64,000 nt of DNA. It comes from Trileptium ribeirensis (lineage: Eukaryota > Nematoda > Enoplea > Enoplida > Thoracostomopsidae). The notes beneath the pieces are model-generated. The model ran no database searches. It had not been told where the DNA came from and saw only the letters and a program-made list of their open reading frames with translations. Shown in pieces: positions 33,346 through 45,414 of this stretch. The translations under genes were made by a program, and so were the position numbers. Location of the stretch: contig JASANE010017677.1 of the NCBI GenBank assembly GCA_030248225.1, positions 1-64,000 on the forward strand, written 5' to 3'. The first letter of the stretch is position 1. Every line of letters begins with the position of its first letter.

Positions 33346-33960
33346 AAAGGTTTTGTGCTGATGGTGCTTCAGATGTAGAGCTACAGATGCGAATGAGACA
33401 CGTCGCAGCATCGTTTGCTGAATTGAACAAAATCGGGAAAAGCAGACGTATTCGACCTAATGTGAAAATAAAAATAAATAATGCCTGTGTGATTAGTGTA
33501 TGAGTTCACGATGTCGAAACATGTCAGCTGACGCAACAAGAGACAAAACTGGCTTCTACTGACCAACGATCGCTCAGGTCGATATTGAGGATTCATTGGT
33601 ACCATCATATCGCAAACCACAACATCAGAAAGGGGCCGGTTAAAAGGCTGAAAGTACCATCGTCCGGTGCGCTAGGTAACGTTGGTTGGGTCATGTGCTA
33701 AGAATGCCCAAAGAAAGGCACACAACCAGGGCTCTCGACTGACAACCGACTGTCAAGAAACGCAGAGGAAGGCAGAGAACGACAATGGGACATAATCTAG
33801 ACATAATGGGAACTAACCGGGAAAGAGTCAGAGTAATGGCCAGTAAGAGAACGCTATGGCAAAATGGGGTGGTCTTCGTCGCGAAAGGTAAAACGCCGAA
33901 CAATACGAGAAAAAGAAGATATGTTGACTGGACTATTGCCACTTTTAGTTATTATTATTC
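33345..33960 (+). mobile_element. LINE fragment, RT C-terminal end
   Basis: Frames on the plus strand read CADGASDVELQMRMRHVAAS, FAELNKIGKSRRI and KIKINNACVISVY, then after frame changes WLGHVLRMP-like sequence (33690), PTVKKRRGRQR and LWQNGVV. This order (R-I-x-x-A-x-x-x-F-x-x-L, N-x-C-V-x-S-V, W-x-G-H-x-x-R-M, R-x-R-G-R-P) is the C-terminal part of a common class of non-LTR reverse transcriptases. Multiple frameshifts mark it as dead. It truncates the A-rich element's integrase. Confidence 0.85.
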
Positions 33961-34706
33961 CTGTCGACGTATCGTTAGGTGGAGCTTAATGTTGCTTTTG
34001 GTAATGTTAATGCGGAAATTTTATAAATACAGCTAGTTTGCTGCTTATATCAACAAAAAAGTAAAATGTTTTTGATGGGATTATGACACATAATAATCAG
34101 GAATTGAAAAGTCATTCAAGGGTTGTTCCAGTTATTAAATTTCAACCTAATAAAGATTTATATGGAAATGAAAAATATTATTGCGATTTACTACGTTCAG
34201 CAGAGTTTTAACTGACTTACGATTAACCGCAGTAATCAGAGAATTATTATTAAGTTGTGTATTTAAATCTATATATTAATTACGCCAACATTAAAGAATG
34301 TTTCCTAGAAATAAGAAATATATACTGCGTCCGAGTTCAATCTTAGGGGTATCAGATAAACTAGGGGAATAGATCCGAATGTACTTTTAGGTAACCACTC
34401 CCGAACAGGAGGAACACAAGATAATTTTGAAAAAGCCAGTGGTTTAGTGTACTTGTTGCAAACTTGCTTGTCCAAGTTTAGGGAGCAACAAGTTTAGTTT
34501 AGGAAGGTGACCTCTTCTACACCTACCATTATTTTACCTGGAGGCATGCCGTGGGGTTTTCTCATTTCAGAACAGAGAAACTAACAAATTTCGAAGGCGA
34601 CTCTTTAGTCATGTAAGCTGGATGATAAACTACTACGGGTGCCAGAAAACGTCAAATGGGTGTAATTTGTATACTGTTTACAATTTTACATTTCTAGAAA
34701 AGAAAT
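33961..34706. other. No gene recognised
   Basis: AT-rich sequence between the LINE fragment and the hAT element, without motifs. Confidence 0.4.
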
Positions 34707-34879
34707 CAGGGTGTCCGCAACCGTATAAATCATTAAAAACCTTTATTTAGCCTATCGGCCGTAAAACCTGTAATTTTTGAATGCCGTAATGTAAAATTTG
34801 GTAAAACCCTAAAAATCGCTATAAAAACTTTAAAAGTCAGCCATATTCGCAACATTAAATTTTCGCTGTTTTTAGTGTT

Positions 34880-35090
34880 TTATACACTGTTTTATGTCTC
34901 AGTTATAGCAAATAACCCGCACGTTGCCGCCCTTACAATAGTGGCAGCCCGAATGCACCTTGTTTTGTGTCAGTGATAGCAACTAACCCGTATTTAGCCG
35001 CCCTTACAATAGTGGCAGCCCGAGTGCACACTGTTTTATGTGTCAGTAATAGCAAATGACCCGCACGTAGCCGACTGTTTTGTAATGTTT
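34880..35090 (+). repeat. 72-bp tandem repeat in the hAT 5' region
   Basis: Three copies of a unit containing ACTGTTTTATGTCTCAG, TAGCAAATAACCCGCACG and GCCCTTACAATAGTGGCAGC. Anchors (AGCAA) are at 34907, 34978 and 35051. It could carry transposase-binding sites, as subterminal repeats often do; that is inference. Confidence 0.85.
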
Positions 35091-35129
35091 TAGTGTTATT
35101 TTAACGGTCGTTTCTGAATACGTTGATAA

Positions 35130-37060
35130 ATGAAATTTCTAATTTCTGACATAAATCGCGCAATGCCTCCACCATGTCAATTTCACGAAAGTTGGATGAA
35201 TATGACAATGCATCCTGAATATCATGTGGTTTGGTTGCGCAAAGTACCCGGCGACATTACTGTCGTATTATGCTCCTTGTGCGGGAAGACTCTAAAGCTG
35301 AGTAGCATTTGTCAGCGAGCTTTCAATCCATAAGGAAGGGGTCATTCATAAGAAGTCTGCATTTAAACGCACCAAATCTTCATCGATTTTGTCAATGTTA
35401 ACCCCTGTTGCCCGCACATACTGTCAAAATGGCAACCAGTCAACCCAGGTAACCTCAGTAGTGGACTATCACGATGATTCTGCGATCGGAACCGATAGTG
35501 GTGTCTGTACTCCAAGTAGCATGAGTGATCGCACGACACCACCAAAGCAGAGATCATCTGGTGTCTCAAGAGGGCTGCTGCACATTTGTCTTACCGCAGC
35601 ATGGAATCAGCCATGCTTCCCGAGTAATGTTTCCCGACGGCAAAATAGCGCAGTCATTCTCGCTTGGTCGTGATGAAGCTGCTTACACCACAGTGTACTG
35701 GTTCGCTCCTGTGTTTCGATGATGCACTGAACAAGGTGTCCCAACGGTGTCAAATGGACATAATAGCTCATTTTTGGGTCTCGTCGACTCCTCGGATGAC
35801 TAGCAAATATCTTACTTCTCTGCACGGGCTGTGGATATAGCGGCGGGTTTGAAGTCTGGTATTGCCAACATTTCGCTGTCGAAGGTTAAGCAGGTGTCAA
35901 TGGACGACCCTAACGTCAATTGGAAAGTGTACCGAGAACTTTAAAACGAGCTAGACATCGTGGAGGGCCAGCCGACCTTTGTTGATGCTGGCAGTTGCGG
36001 CTTACACGTCGTCAGCCGCGCTCTTCAGGCTGCCAATTGGCGTCCGGATGGGCGGTCAACTAGTTTATACGTGCCCGATGGTACCTGTTCAAGGACTGTC
36101 TCGTTCGTCGATCGGAATGTGTATCTCTAGTTCCGACGTTTTCCCACTCAAATTTAGTCCGGTTCGATGGACAGAAAACTCTAGTGCAGCTAAGAGAGCG
36201 TAACAGATGTTGCCATTGGTAGTAAAGTAAGTGAAAGAGGTAAACCCGCCCCAAACAGCGACCTTTCAGAAAGTGCGTGACGCAGTAGCTGACAAATTAT
36301 TTTCTTCAAAGCTACGCTTTTTCCAGTCTTTCGCCGAGCTGTTGGAGCCATTTTTAACGCAGTTCCAGACACCCAAATCGATGTTACCATTTTTATTCAG
36401 ATACGGATCGGATCGTTCGGCGTGCTAGCTGCTTTTTCTCGAGGCTGGTAAAGCATAGCCGACATTGTGCCAGACGAGGATGCCAGGCCTGCTTGAGTGT
36501 CTTCTGGCATCGAACCGGGTTACCAGCACGAACGCAGAAAAAGCTAAGCAACAGTTCTGCAATTTCTGCAATACTGATTCTATTATGACGGCTGTTCAGG
36601 CATACAAGTATAAAGTCTTGTATACATAATGGCATAATTGCTGTCTTGGAGGGCTGTTATGAACTCTGGAGCGTTTGCAAAGTGGTTTTGGTGATTTCAC
36701 ACGGTAACGCTTCCGTCGAAAGATGGTTCTCCATCAACACTGACATGCTGACCACAAATATTGGAGAAACTCGCTCGTGGCGCAGCGCATCGTGTACGAC
36801 CATGTCCAAACCGTCTGCGGTATCCTTGTTGTCAATATCATTCCCGACCTGGTGAAGTCCGTTAAACTGTCACGTGCGACATACCCCGCGGATTAAGCGC
36901 CATGCGTTCCGAAGACAACAACCGAACCTCCTAGGCAGCCATTGAGCGGAAACGGGTTGAAAACACAATATTCGACCTTGAACGGAAACGAAGTTTGGTG
37001 CTTGATGCGATGAAGGATCAGACAAAGAAGATGCGTTAGGCGCCGTATCATTGGCAACGG
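35130..37060 (+). pseudogene. hAT transposase, decayed
   Basis: Begins with a BED-like zinc finger (LCSLCGKTLKL, then, after a frame change, VIHKKSAFKR). A linker follows, then a frame with AVDIAAGLKSGIANISLSK, VQVSMDDPNVNW-like and DAGSCGLHVVSRALQAANW near 35840-36020. There the S-M-D-x-P-N-V-N-W and C-x-L-H motifs are the hAT-fold catalytic region. The C-terminal dimerisation part reads VISHGNASVERWFSINTDML at about 36690-36750, then AQRIVYDHV in another frame and a closing basic helix (RKRSLVLDAMKDQTKKMR). Stops and at least six frame changes show it is inactive. Confidence 0.8.
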
Positions 37061-37767
37061 CCACAATGTGGAAACAGGAGACAAGCGCCCTATGCCTTCG
37101 GAGTTGTACGCAAAGTGAAGAACGGCGTTTAGTTAGTAATTGTATTGTGTTGGGTGACAATATATACGTGCGGATGGGTATTTATAATTCGGATGCTGGT
37201 CGAAAAACCTTAATTTTCGGCAACAAATGTTTAAAAACTTCAATTTTAGAGTTGCCGAAGCCGCAGGTACCCTTACAAATGTTATTGATTTCTAGCTCTT
37301 CGGGGGAAAATTTAATGAGTTTATATCTAAAATAGGTAAAATTCGTTATATTTTAACCAATCAGAGAAAAATGGCTGGTATATACTAGTGCATGAATGTA
37401 TTCAGAGGGCATGCTCGTGGTCGTGTCAATATGAAATCTGGGAATCTGGGGGAGGTCGATGAACCTGGAGCACCTAACCCTATTAGGAGAAACTCAGCTG
37501 GATTCTAGTATATATGATTAGTAATAAATCCTTCACGCATCAAGTTCAGTGCGATACATCATAACCCGTACCACTGGCGGGTCTCTGGCAATGGGGTGGG
37601 GCGATCTAATCAAATCCGAGCCTGGTTCTGGAGTCGAGAAGACTAATAGGAGTAAATATGCACGTGTATTATATCTATTTTCAGTTAACTAACATTAAAT
37701 TTTTTGTCCAACAGTAGCGAATTCACCGAGATTTATGGTTTGAGGGAATTTTAACTTATTATATACT

Positions 37768-38121
37768 GGGCTCTTTATTAGCTGAAAATTTGCTGGGGGT
37801 CATGAACCGGGCCCCCTGGTTCCGAAACGAGGGGGCGCCTGATTTTGCCAGGGGGCATTTTGTCAAGAAGAGAACGGTTAAAATCGTGTCAGAAACACTG
37901 TCAATGTATTTTGAAGCAAATTTTGACAAAATTACGAAACTTTTGGCTTCAGAACGGAATTTTAGTACAAATTTTGGTCAAATTTTATGTACTTTGGACC
38001 GATCGGAAACAGAAAAATTTTCCAAGAGGCAAAGAACTGGGGGAACCCAAAATTTTGTCAGGGAGCATGAACCAGGGGGAACGGAAAATGCCAGGGCTCC
38101 CATCCCCAATTTGGAGAGCCC
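37768..38121 (+). mobile_element. GGGCTCT-ended short element, copy 1
   Basis: A 354-bp block starting GGGCTCTTTATTAGCTGAAA and ending TTTGGAGAGCCC. GC-rich ends (GGGGGTCATGAACCGGGCC, CCAGGGAGCATGAACCAGGG) enclose an AT-rich middle with TTTTGACAAAATTACGAAAC and TTTGGCTTCAGAACGGAATT. Inverted copies occur at 53718-54100 and 63568-64000. It has no coding potential beyond chance frames and is MITE-like. Confidence 0.8.
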
Positions 38122-38427
38122 AAATACATGTCATGTATCATACGCGTCGGTATTGCGTCAGTACTACTACACTTTATTGTTGAGATGGGCAACAAAAGCA
38201 AACATTTGCTAAAATAGTTCTTTAACTTGATCGAACATCCGAATTTCGCTGCTTTAAAAACAGAAATAAAAGGGGTCAAATATTTGCTGAGTGAGGTGGG
38301 CGGAAGCTAATAAATGGTCAGCCCCCTTAACGGAACCCGGGGCCAAGACATGAACGCGGTAATTCCAGATATTCCTGGTTTAGTTTTTGAGTCGTATAAG
38401 GGAGCTGCCTGCTACCCTAGCCTACTG

Positions 38428-39195
38428 CAGGGTGCCCGCGGTCGGGAAAATCCTCGAAAATGCGGGAAAACGAAAAGTGACCGGGAAAATCCTTGAATTT
38501 CGGCATAAATCCTCAAAATTCGGGAAAATCCTGAATTTGGTTGGAATTCCCTTGAATTTTGTTTGGTATTCAGTGAAGTTACTGCGACAAAGTGCAGACG
38601 TATATATTCTTCTAAATGTGTTCAGAATTTTTATCCTAAATGTTGCTTATATGCACCTCCGGGTCTAATTGTTTAATGCACATTCGTTTCTATCTTCCTT
38701 GTTATATTTATTCAACCGTATTGGAATGACGACGCGTGCCCTAGTTTATATATAGTCAAAGCCTAGACATCCGGATAGTAAACTGTAAGCCTAAATCAAA
38801 GCTTGCCCGATGAGAAGCTTGACTGCGAAATGCACATGTTATTGACCGTGTTTAAGCCATGCTTATTGGACGCTGAATGACCCTTTTCGTTGTGCTCAGG
38901 CGTCTTTTGCCGCTTGCGGTACGGATCTTTGACCTGATAACCTTATCCAAATCACCTCATCCCCAGCTTGGGTATCGTCGCGTCCTCGGGTAACTAACTA
39001 TACGCTAGGGGAAAGTAGCACATTGGAGTAACAACTGATAGTAACGAGCGGATAGGCATGTTGTTGAAAGAAGTTGAAAGAAGGGATATGGGATCCAGAA
39101 ATAGGCTTGCAACAGCGATTTGTCGTTCGGGAAAATAGCCATAAATATTTGGGGAAATCCTTGAAAATAGACTTCTTCTGGGCGCGGGCACCCTG
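38428..39195. mobile_element. Non-autonomous hAT element
   Basis: A 768-bp element starts CAGGGTGCCCGCGGTCGGG and ends CGCGGGCACCCTG, giving a terminal inverted repeat of about 13 bp. CTACTG flanks both sides (38422-38427, 39196-39201), a shortened remnant of the usual 8-bp hAT duplication. Subterminal AAAATCCT(C/T)GAAAAT-type words occur at both ends. No transposase frame was seen. The ends resemble those of the hAT at 34707. Confidence 0.8.
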
Positions 39196-40670
39196 CTACT
39201 GGCTTCTTGAAAGACCATAATTTTCTGGGGTTTTGATCGGGTGGGGGCAAGTCCAATCTGGGAAAAACCGCCCAAGGTCAACTGGAGGTTTTATAATTGG
39301 TATTTTTGCAATATTTATACCGTCGTTTTCGTTGCTTTTTTTATTATTTACCCACCGAATATGCTTATATCAACAGGCTTCGTTTCATTTTACGTAGGTT
39401 TCTTTCATGAATAATCGAAATTTAACCTGGACGTGCTCGAGTTTACTTATATATAACCGCTATATGTTGGTACTATCATTTTTGATGTCAGCTGAAAATA
39501 CCTGCGAGGAGCTGGGTGGTCAGGATAGAACCAAAATTTATGTAGGACATGACCTAGTCAGCCGCCAAAATTCTGTGGAACCTAGAAAATCCAGGAGGGC
39601 CCTCTCTGTAGAGGCCAGGTCTACTGAATAACAACATACGTGCAAACGTGACTGATCTCAAAGTTCACACTCAGGGGTGTCTAGTTTTTGTTATAGCTTA
39701 GGCCTTTATATGTAGCTAAATAAATTCTGTCAGCCAAACTAGCGCGAAACCCGACCTATAGACGGGGCGGGCCTACAGACCGCTTTGCACTAGTTCGCCG
39801 TTACTGGTCTTCGGTCAGTGTGGATCCAGCGTTCGGCCAGCTGCGCACTATTTTGTGGCCACAAGCCTTCGGCTAGCGTGGGTGTTCACTTCTCATGGCG
39901 AGTAATTATATATTTATATGTATTAACTTAAACCTTGGAGAGGAAAATACACTACTCCAATCGACTCAGCGGGTTAAATTATTTTCTATGAGATTAACTT
40001 CATTTATTAGAATTCTGGACCCCTGAGGCTCATGTTATTAGAATTCTGGACCCCTGAGGCTCATGTACACCCAAAAATTTTAATTTAAATGTAGTCGTGT
40101 TGGTATTCAATTGATTTGGCACATTGATATAAATTGAATATTATAAAAATGAGCTTGATCAAACGAATAGTTCAGTGGTTACAGGGAAAACTGAATTATA
40201 AAAGCTATAAAAGCATTCTAAGTTTAGAACAAGCCGAAAGAACAAAATATCAATAGCTAAAAATCGTAAAGTTAATTATGCACTCTTTAATAAGTTATCA
40301 ATTTGTTAACTTTACATGTAATTTTGTGTTATAGCACGAGCATAGGTACAGTTTTCTGAAGTATATATATAGATATTTCCTCAGCAGCAAGCCTGGACGT
40401 CAAACTAAAAGCAATGCACTCTAAGTAACTGGTCGGCAAAATTGACTTTAATTGTAGCCAACAGTTGCGTTTCAATATCTATAAATTTAGGACTATAATC
40501 TTAGTTATATATAATGTAATTATGCAAATGCTTTAATATGGCTGTTAAAACCACACTCAGATGTTGTTTATGGTCTTGATCTTAATGTGTCATAAAAACA
40601 TGTGCAATTAAAAGAAAAGGTTAAATGAACGCAAGTGTAACCGCTAAATTATATTTGATTTATTCAACTT
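39196..40670. other. Intergenic, with a 30-bp tandem duplication
   Basis: No gene was recognised. Two adjacent copies of a 30-bp unit containing AATTCTGGACCCCTGAGGCT lie at 40006-40066. A GC-richer block at 39730-39890 repeats CTTCGG(T/C)(C/T)AG(T/C)GTGG but has no coding signature. Confidence 0.45.
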
Positions 40671-40674
40671 CGTG

Positions 40675-40718
40675 CTAATTAAGGGTGGATCGGTCTGGAC
40701 GGTCCACTCTTAATTAAG
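40675..40718. repeat. Inverted repeat with GGTCTGGAC core
   Basis: CTAATTAAGGGTGGA and TCCACTCTTAATTAAG form a 15-bp stem with one mismatch and one extra base, around a 13-base loop containing GGTCTGGAC. A perfect hairpin at 57433 shares the TCTGGAC word. Confidence 0.6.
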
Positions 40719-41193
40719 GTTGGCGCGTTTTAATGGGCTTTGGACATAATGTAGTACTTAGTACATCATACTTCTAACTCCACCCGGTACTGTATTATAG
40801 CAAATTAAAAAATCTCTCCGTGTGCAGATGTATTACCCAGTATAGAACGAGAATTCACCCACGAAAATCAGAATGCTTCTCCTACAGTGGTCAACCCGCA
40901 GCGTCTGGGCAGTCAGTCCAAAGAGTTCTGTGTTGCCTGTGGTTTTTGAACTACTGTTTTATTTTCTTCTATACTCTCAGCAAATGCACGCCGCTATTGG
41001 CCATGAGATAACAGTTTCTGCAGAGGCAAAGTCAAGTTTTAGCACCTTGGATATTTTCGAATATAACTAGGCTAAAATACGGTTCATTCATAATTCGAAA
41101 TTCATTATAGGTGCGCTAATTGGATTTCTAAAAATTCGTTCATATATGTAATGTAATATTAGTCCAGCTAGACTGTATGTATACGATTTTTTT

Positions 41194-41262
41194 CAGGAAT
41201 ACTGTGCTATGTAGTTACATAGCACTTAAATTTTATTGTTATGAAATTGTTCATTTCGTAAA
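41194..41262 (+). promoter_or_regulatory. 3' splice site and 5' UTR of the CCCH gene
   Basis: GATTTTTTTCAG ends at 41196, a strong acceptor placed 66 bases before the ATG. The gene therefore either has an upstream non-coding exon or receives a trans-spliced leader at this site. An in-frame TGA at 41242 precedes the start codon, which supports the ATG at 41263. Confidence 0.6.
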
Positions 41263-41421
41263 ATGCCGGTCGGAAAGCACAAACCCGTTGAAGCACCGAC
41301 CCCTAGTCCTGATCATACACCTGAAATGAGACCAATCAAACTCACTAACAGGTCCAGCGCGAGGGACCGGAAATATACCGTGTTTATGCGGTTGGATTAT
41401 CCCAAACCTGTGCAAGGAGAA
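41263..41421 (+). CDS. CCCH zinc-finger protein, exon 1
   Basis: Encodes 53 residues from ATG: MPVGKHKPVEAPTPSPDHTP, a basic stretch, then DRKYTVFMRLDYPKPVQGE. It ends in phase 0 at a consensus donor (GAA then GTAAGT). Exons 1 to 7 join in one frame to give about 879 residues. The order is a short N-terminal domain, a CCCH finger (exon 2), a charged helical linker (exons 3-5), an acidic and then basic low-complexity region (exon 6), and a long Arg/Ser/Asp/Asn-rich region (exon 7). This architecture suits a nuclear RNA-binding or RNA-processing protein. It recalls ZC3H13- or ZC3H18-like proteins in general style only; orthology is not claimed. Confidence 0.7.
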
Positions 41422-42715
41422 GTAAGTATATATATAGTGTAATTATCTACATCTAATGGTTTTAAGCAGTTTTTCAGTGTGGAAACTGATAGTCTGAGTA
41501 CATATTAAGGCATAGTGCAACATCGTTTACGCAGCAGCCAAATAACTATGGGAAGGATTAGGTACAAATCTGAACGGTCTAAAGATTTATATATAGGATA
41601 AATTAGAGATGACAGATTGCATATGTTATTTATATGCACAGTTATATAACCCATCGCCGATAGATCAATCATGCTAGTAGTTGTGTTATGGCAGTGATAA
41701 CATCGGCGTAGCTTTTCTGCTTAAAATATTTAAATTTTCGCTCTGGGAATTATGAATTGGTGGAATTTTAAACATTTTCTATAATCATTAAGATATAGAA
41801 ATATGATTGCTTCACACTGCTTTCCAAGTTTACTGAGAAGACTACTACGGCGATGTTGCTGTTGTGATCCTTTTGGGGAAGTTTATAAGCTCTTTTTTCC
41901 AGAATGTGGTTTAGGTTGTTTTAGTTGATATCGACTTAACGGCTCCAGTTACCTCTTTCCGAAGTTTTCTAAGTATATACGGCCTTATTCTAAGCTTCTC
42001 ACGGTAATAGTGCGGAAAATCTGCCGGTTTTGAGATGTAGCGATGTATTACGTATATTAAATCATAAAAAAAATGGTGCACCGATTTAAAAAATTGAAGC
42101 TGTAATCATTTTTTGATTTGCCATTACTTATTTTGCCAATTTTTATTTAATTTATTTATGAGTCTACATGGTCGTTTTAAAAGAAATTGGGCGCGTTTGA
42201 TGAAAGTGTGGCTGTGATAATCAATTATATATATATACTATTTCATCGTTTTCTACCAATCGGATTTGGCACCGTCTTGCCATAATGTTATTTATATATA
42301 TAATTTTGTTATCTTTGACCTAATATTTCTGCAAAGCAATTCAAAAACCTCCTTGAGGCGACAAAAACAGATATTTTGGCAAAAATTATAGAGCTATTAT
42401 CTCGAAAAATGCTAGTTTCAATTTGAAAATGGTGTAGAGGGAAATTTGAACGTATCAATCATTATTGTTCGGGAAAGCGTAGTCTATTACTTTTTTGTTT
42501 TATGTGGTTTGTCTTAAACTAAACAATATCATTTGTTTTTATATTAGATTATAATATGGGTATTAAAACTGTATAAAAATATTGATAATAGTGCGGTTGA
42601 AATATCATCTCTAGCTGATTTTTTTCATAACTTGTATAAATTTAGCATAGTCACAATTTTAATTTTTGTTTTGATTTCGAAACAGTGAAATGAATGTTGT
42701 GCTTTTATATTTAAG

Positions 42716-42855
42716 GGTAAATTTTCGAACAGTTTTGGCGTCAGGAAGACTATAGCCAATCCCCTCTCGAGATCAAACCAGATGTGTCCGCACATAAAGA
42801 ATGGTGGAAAATGTAATAATGAAGATGGTTGCAAATATAGGCATATCGAATACAG
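42716..42855 (+). CDS. CCCH zinc-finger protein, exon 2 (zinc finger)
   Basis: Acceptor TATATTTAAG, exon start at 42716 in phase 0, end at 42855 in phase 2, donor GTAAAC. The frame holds MCPHIKNGGKCNNEDGCKYR followed by His: C-x8-C-x5-C-x3-H, the exact spacing of the CCCH RNA-binding zinc finger. The finger sits about residue 80 of the protein. Frame, spacing and splice phases all agree with exons 1 and 3. An alternative acceptor at 42732 would give the wrong phase. The intron that follows is 11.6 kb long and contains a LINE and a satellite. Confidence 0.8.
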
Positions 42856-43739
42856 GTAAACTGTTATCAATTTGAATTGTGATCATGTTTTAATTATTGC
42901 TCTCACTGTTCTGTAGCCGGTGTAGATGGAATGCTAAAACGAAGAATAAAAAAGAATATTGTGTGTAGACATCGCTAGCGAAAATTGCAACAGGCCTATC
43001 TCTCAATAGTAAATTACTGAGAAAAATTTAGTTAAAGTTTTTTTGCGTGATAATTTCGGCAATATTCTGCGCAGTGCTACAACCTCTGCTCTAGTTTTAT
43101 GACAAAACATAGCTGGCTCGCAAGGCTAGTGTTGATACGAAGCAGGTGACATTGCTAATTGAATTGAGATAGGATCTTTGGAGATTTTGTCACTACCACA
43201 CCACAGGTGATATAGGCCAACTATGTTGTACAGTCCATCGCCAACAATGTAGCTTAAGAAAACGTTAATATACAAAATATTATTAAACGCACCCCTAGTT
43301 AAATCCTTGGAACATTCAGGCTGTTGTTACAAAATTTCTAATGGAGTATTGTCTTCGTCGCTGTCCGCTGAACATTTTCGCCGTCGTCTAGACAGTCTTC
43401 AATGATTTGATCTCTTTGGTCATTACAAACGGCAATGACTTGAGGTATGACCACTAATCTTCAGGTATTGCATGTGGTTGGCATAAATACATCAAGTATT
43501 TCTTCTTTACCGTAAAAAAAGGAAGTCGACTTTGGTAAGCTTGCCGCAGGCTGAAGGATTTTTGCGACCACATGAATTACCTGAAGTAAGGTATTCTGTG
43601 GTCGCATTCAGTTATTTCAGTTGTTTTGGTTTTTATTTAATTTATAACTGGCAGGTCGTAACGCATGAATTCCCGGCCGTATCCAACTTTGTACCAAATG
43701 AAATTTGAAATAAAGAAAGCGCGCCAAACTTGAATGCTA

Positions 43740-44360
43740 TTAACATTATCATTTGCGCCGGGAATTTTAAAAACATATTTGCAAGAAAATTGACACTGAG
43801 AAAATTATCCTTTGCTTTACATTATAGGTAGTAACACGTTCAGCAACGTAGGCATGTTGCTTTTCAGAGTCGGCGAAATTCCAAAAGTCACGAAATAGTG
43901 TTTGTCTTGTAGATTCGTCAAAATAGTTTTGGCAATTGTATCGGCATTTACAGTTCACTTGTTGAACGCTTGAAAGGGCTTGACGGCGCGTCTTTTATAT
44001 TCCAAACCTATAGCACGAAGTTTTTGCTGCAAACATTTGTTTGGTCTTTGATTCGACGCGGTTACGTTTTCTTGTGTATGCCAGTTGCTGTAGTCATAGC
44101 CGACACTATAACGGAATCAATAATATAGTTCATTACATCAGTTGGTGATGCAGCTGCTTCACTAACTATAGAATCAAATGAATTGTCTTGTTCCTGAGGC
44201 AACCATTCAAAATCGCTTTCGTGATCAGAAGCTAAAAACGCACATCCATCGTCGCCGACGATAAGTGTAAATGGAGGCGATCATGATATCCGATCTGCTA
44301 GATCTACTAACTTTTGTTTCGTTATAGCCATCACCGCTGCAATCACCTGCATCGCCGAAA
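43740..44360 (-). pseudogene. Transposon-derived protein fragment with C-x-C motif
   Basis: Within the second intron, on the opposite strand, 43958-43767 encodes MNCKCRYNCQNYFDESTRQT then LFRDFWNFADSEKQHAYVAE. A C-x-C-x3-C motif followed by an R...F-x-x-F-W...Q-x-x-Y signature occurs in proteins encoded by DNA transposons of insects and other invertebrates, though I cannot name the family with certainty. Upstream frames (acidic, DHESDFEWLPQEQDNSFDSI) fit its N-terminal side. Stops and frame changes make it a fragment. Confidence 0.45.
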
Positions 44361-44753
44361 GGCAAATATGGTTTATGTTGCCGCAAACTAATGGTGGGTT
44401 GCTCCCATTGCGCCGTTTTAGCGTATTTTTATATCGTTTTGCCTTCGCAGTAACTTCAAAGCTGGTAAAGGGCTCTCTTCGAGTCGCTTCTTTTATTGTC
44501 TAGTCTTGAATTAAGTTCAGGGGCATCGAATGCAGATATACCGTGGTCAGGTACCCAAGCATAATTATTGGTTCCGGGAAACCAAACCCACGTATGTGGG
44601 CCAGTAGGTTTTTGGCCGTACAATCTTCAGGGTTCAGCTGGCCAATAAGGGCATAAAGGAACTGTTGCCCGAATCAATTTCGAATGGCATGGCGAAATTT
44701 TTATATACCGGTATATTTATTTTATGATTTATTATTATAAACGCTATTATAAT

Positions 44754-45038
44754 TTTATTAGTAAATCTGTTTTTATGAACAAATCTAATAAAGAATGAAA
44801 TAGTAATCTGACCAAATTGATCCATTGTCCTCTTCGAGAATATTGGATCAGTTTGCTCACTCTAAAATTTAAAATTACGCGTGGGAAATTTGAGAAACAT
44901 TGTTGCAAGTACTGCAGCTTTGATACTTAAAGGCAAAATTGGAAAACCTCTCCTGGTTGATATTAGACATAGGACAGCTCCCTTATAAATAAGCGGCTTC
45001 ATATATATAATACCTCGAATAAGAATACGTATGTTCAT
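44754..45038 (+). repeat. 280-bp direct repeat, left of LINE
   Basis: Starts TTTATTAGTAAATCTGTTTTT, passes AGAATATTGGATCAGTTTGC and CTTTGATACTTAAAGGCAAA, and ends TACGTATGTTCAT. It matches 49957-50236 at roughly 95% by eye. The LINE ORF1 fragment begins right after it. Confidence 0.95.
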
Positions 45039-45048
45039 TCTATTGCAG

Positions 45049-45387
45049 ATGAATAATAATAAAAATGATGCCGAGTCTGGCCCTCATTCTGATGACGACG
45101 AGGCCCTGGGAAAGGGCGATAAATGCACCCTGGTTGAAAATTTGACCAGTTCTACAGAGAATCTAAGGTTAGATTGGGTCGAGGAGATGGAGGGGGCAGC
45201 AATTTGCGCCACCGAACCATCCATCTCCGACGGCCAAGAGGGGAGGACTGCTGTAAGCGCCACTGAACCATCGTTGTTAGATAATGAGCAACCGGCTGCG
45301 AATCGCGCCATTGCTTCAATAGTTTCGTTAGGGGGGCTGCTTCAAGCGCCACCGAACCTAACATACAGTCTTATGAGAATATTATAA
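45049..45387 (+). pseudogene. LINE ORF1-like fragment
   Basis: A 112-codon frame opening MNNNKNDAESGPHSDDDEAL, acidic at first, then with three imperfect copies of a module ending in ATEPS or APPNL (GAAICATEPSISD, AVSATEPSLLD, GLLQAPPNL). No zinc knuckles remain. It is placed as ORF1 by position before the endonuclease. Confidence 0.5.
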
Positions 45388-45414
45388 GTTATTCAACAAA
45401 CCATAATTATAAGG

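Larger units (their letters stand above)
34707..37274 (+). mobile_element. hAT DNA transposon, degenerate
   Basis: The left end reads CAGGGTGTCCGCAACCG followed by AAAACC-rich subterminal sequence. The right end, less certain, reads GCCGCAGGTACCCTT at about 37260-37274, preceded by AAAACCTTAATTTTCGG. CAGGGT...ACCCT(G) ends and this subterminal style are typical of hAT elements. A transposase pseudogene fills the middle. No clear 8-bp target duplication was seen. Confidence 0.7.

Noticed and set aside
39730..39890. GC-rich block with CTTCGG words, possible structural RNA
   Set aside because: No consistent stem set or known RNA signature could be drawn; likely a repeat fragment.
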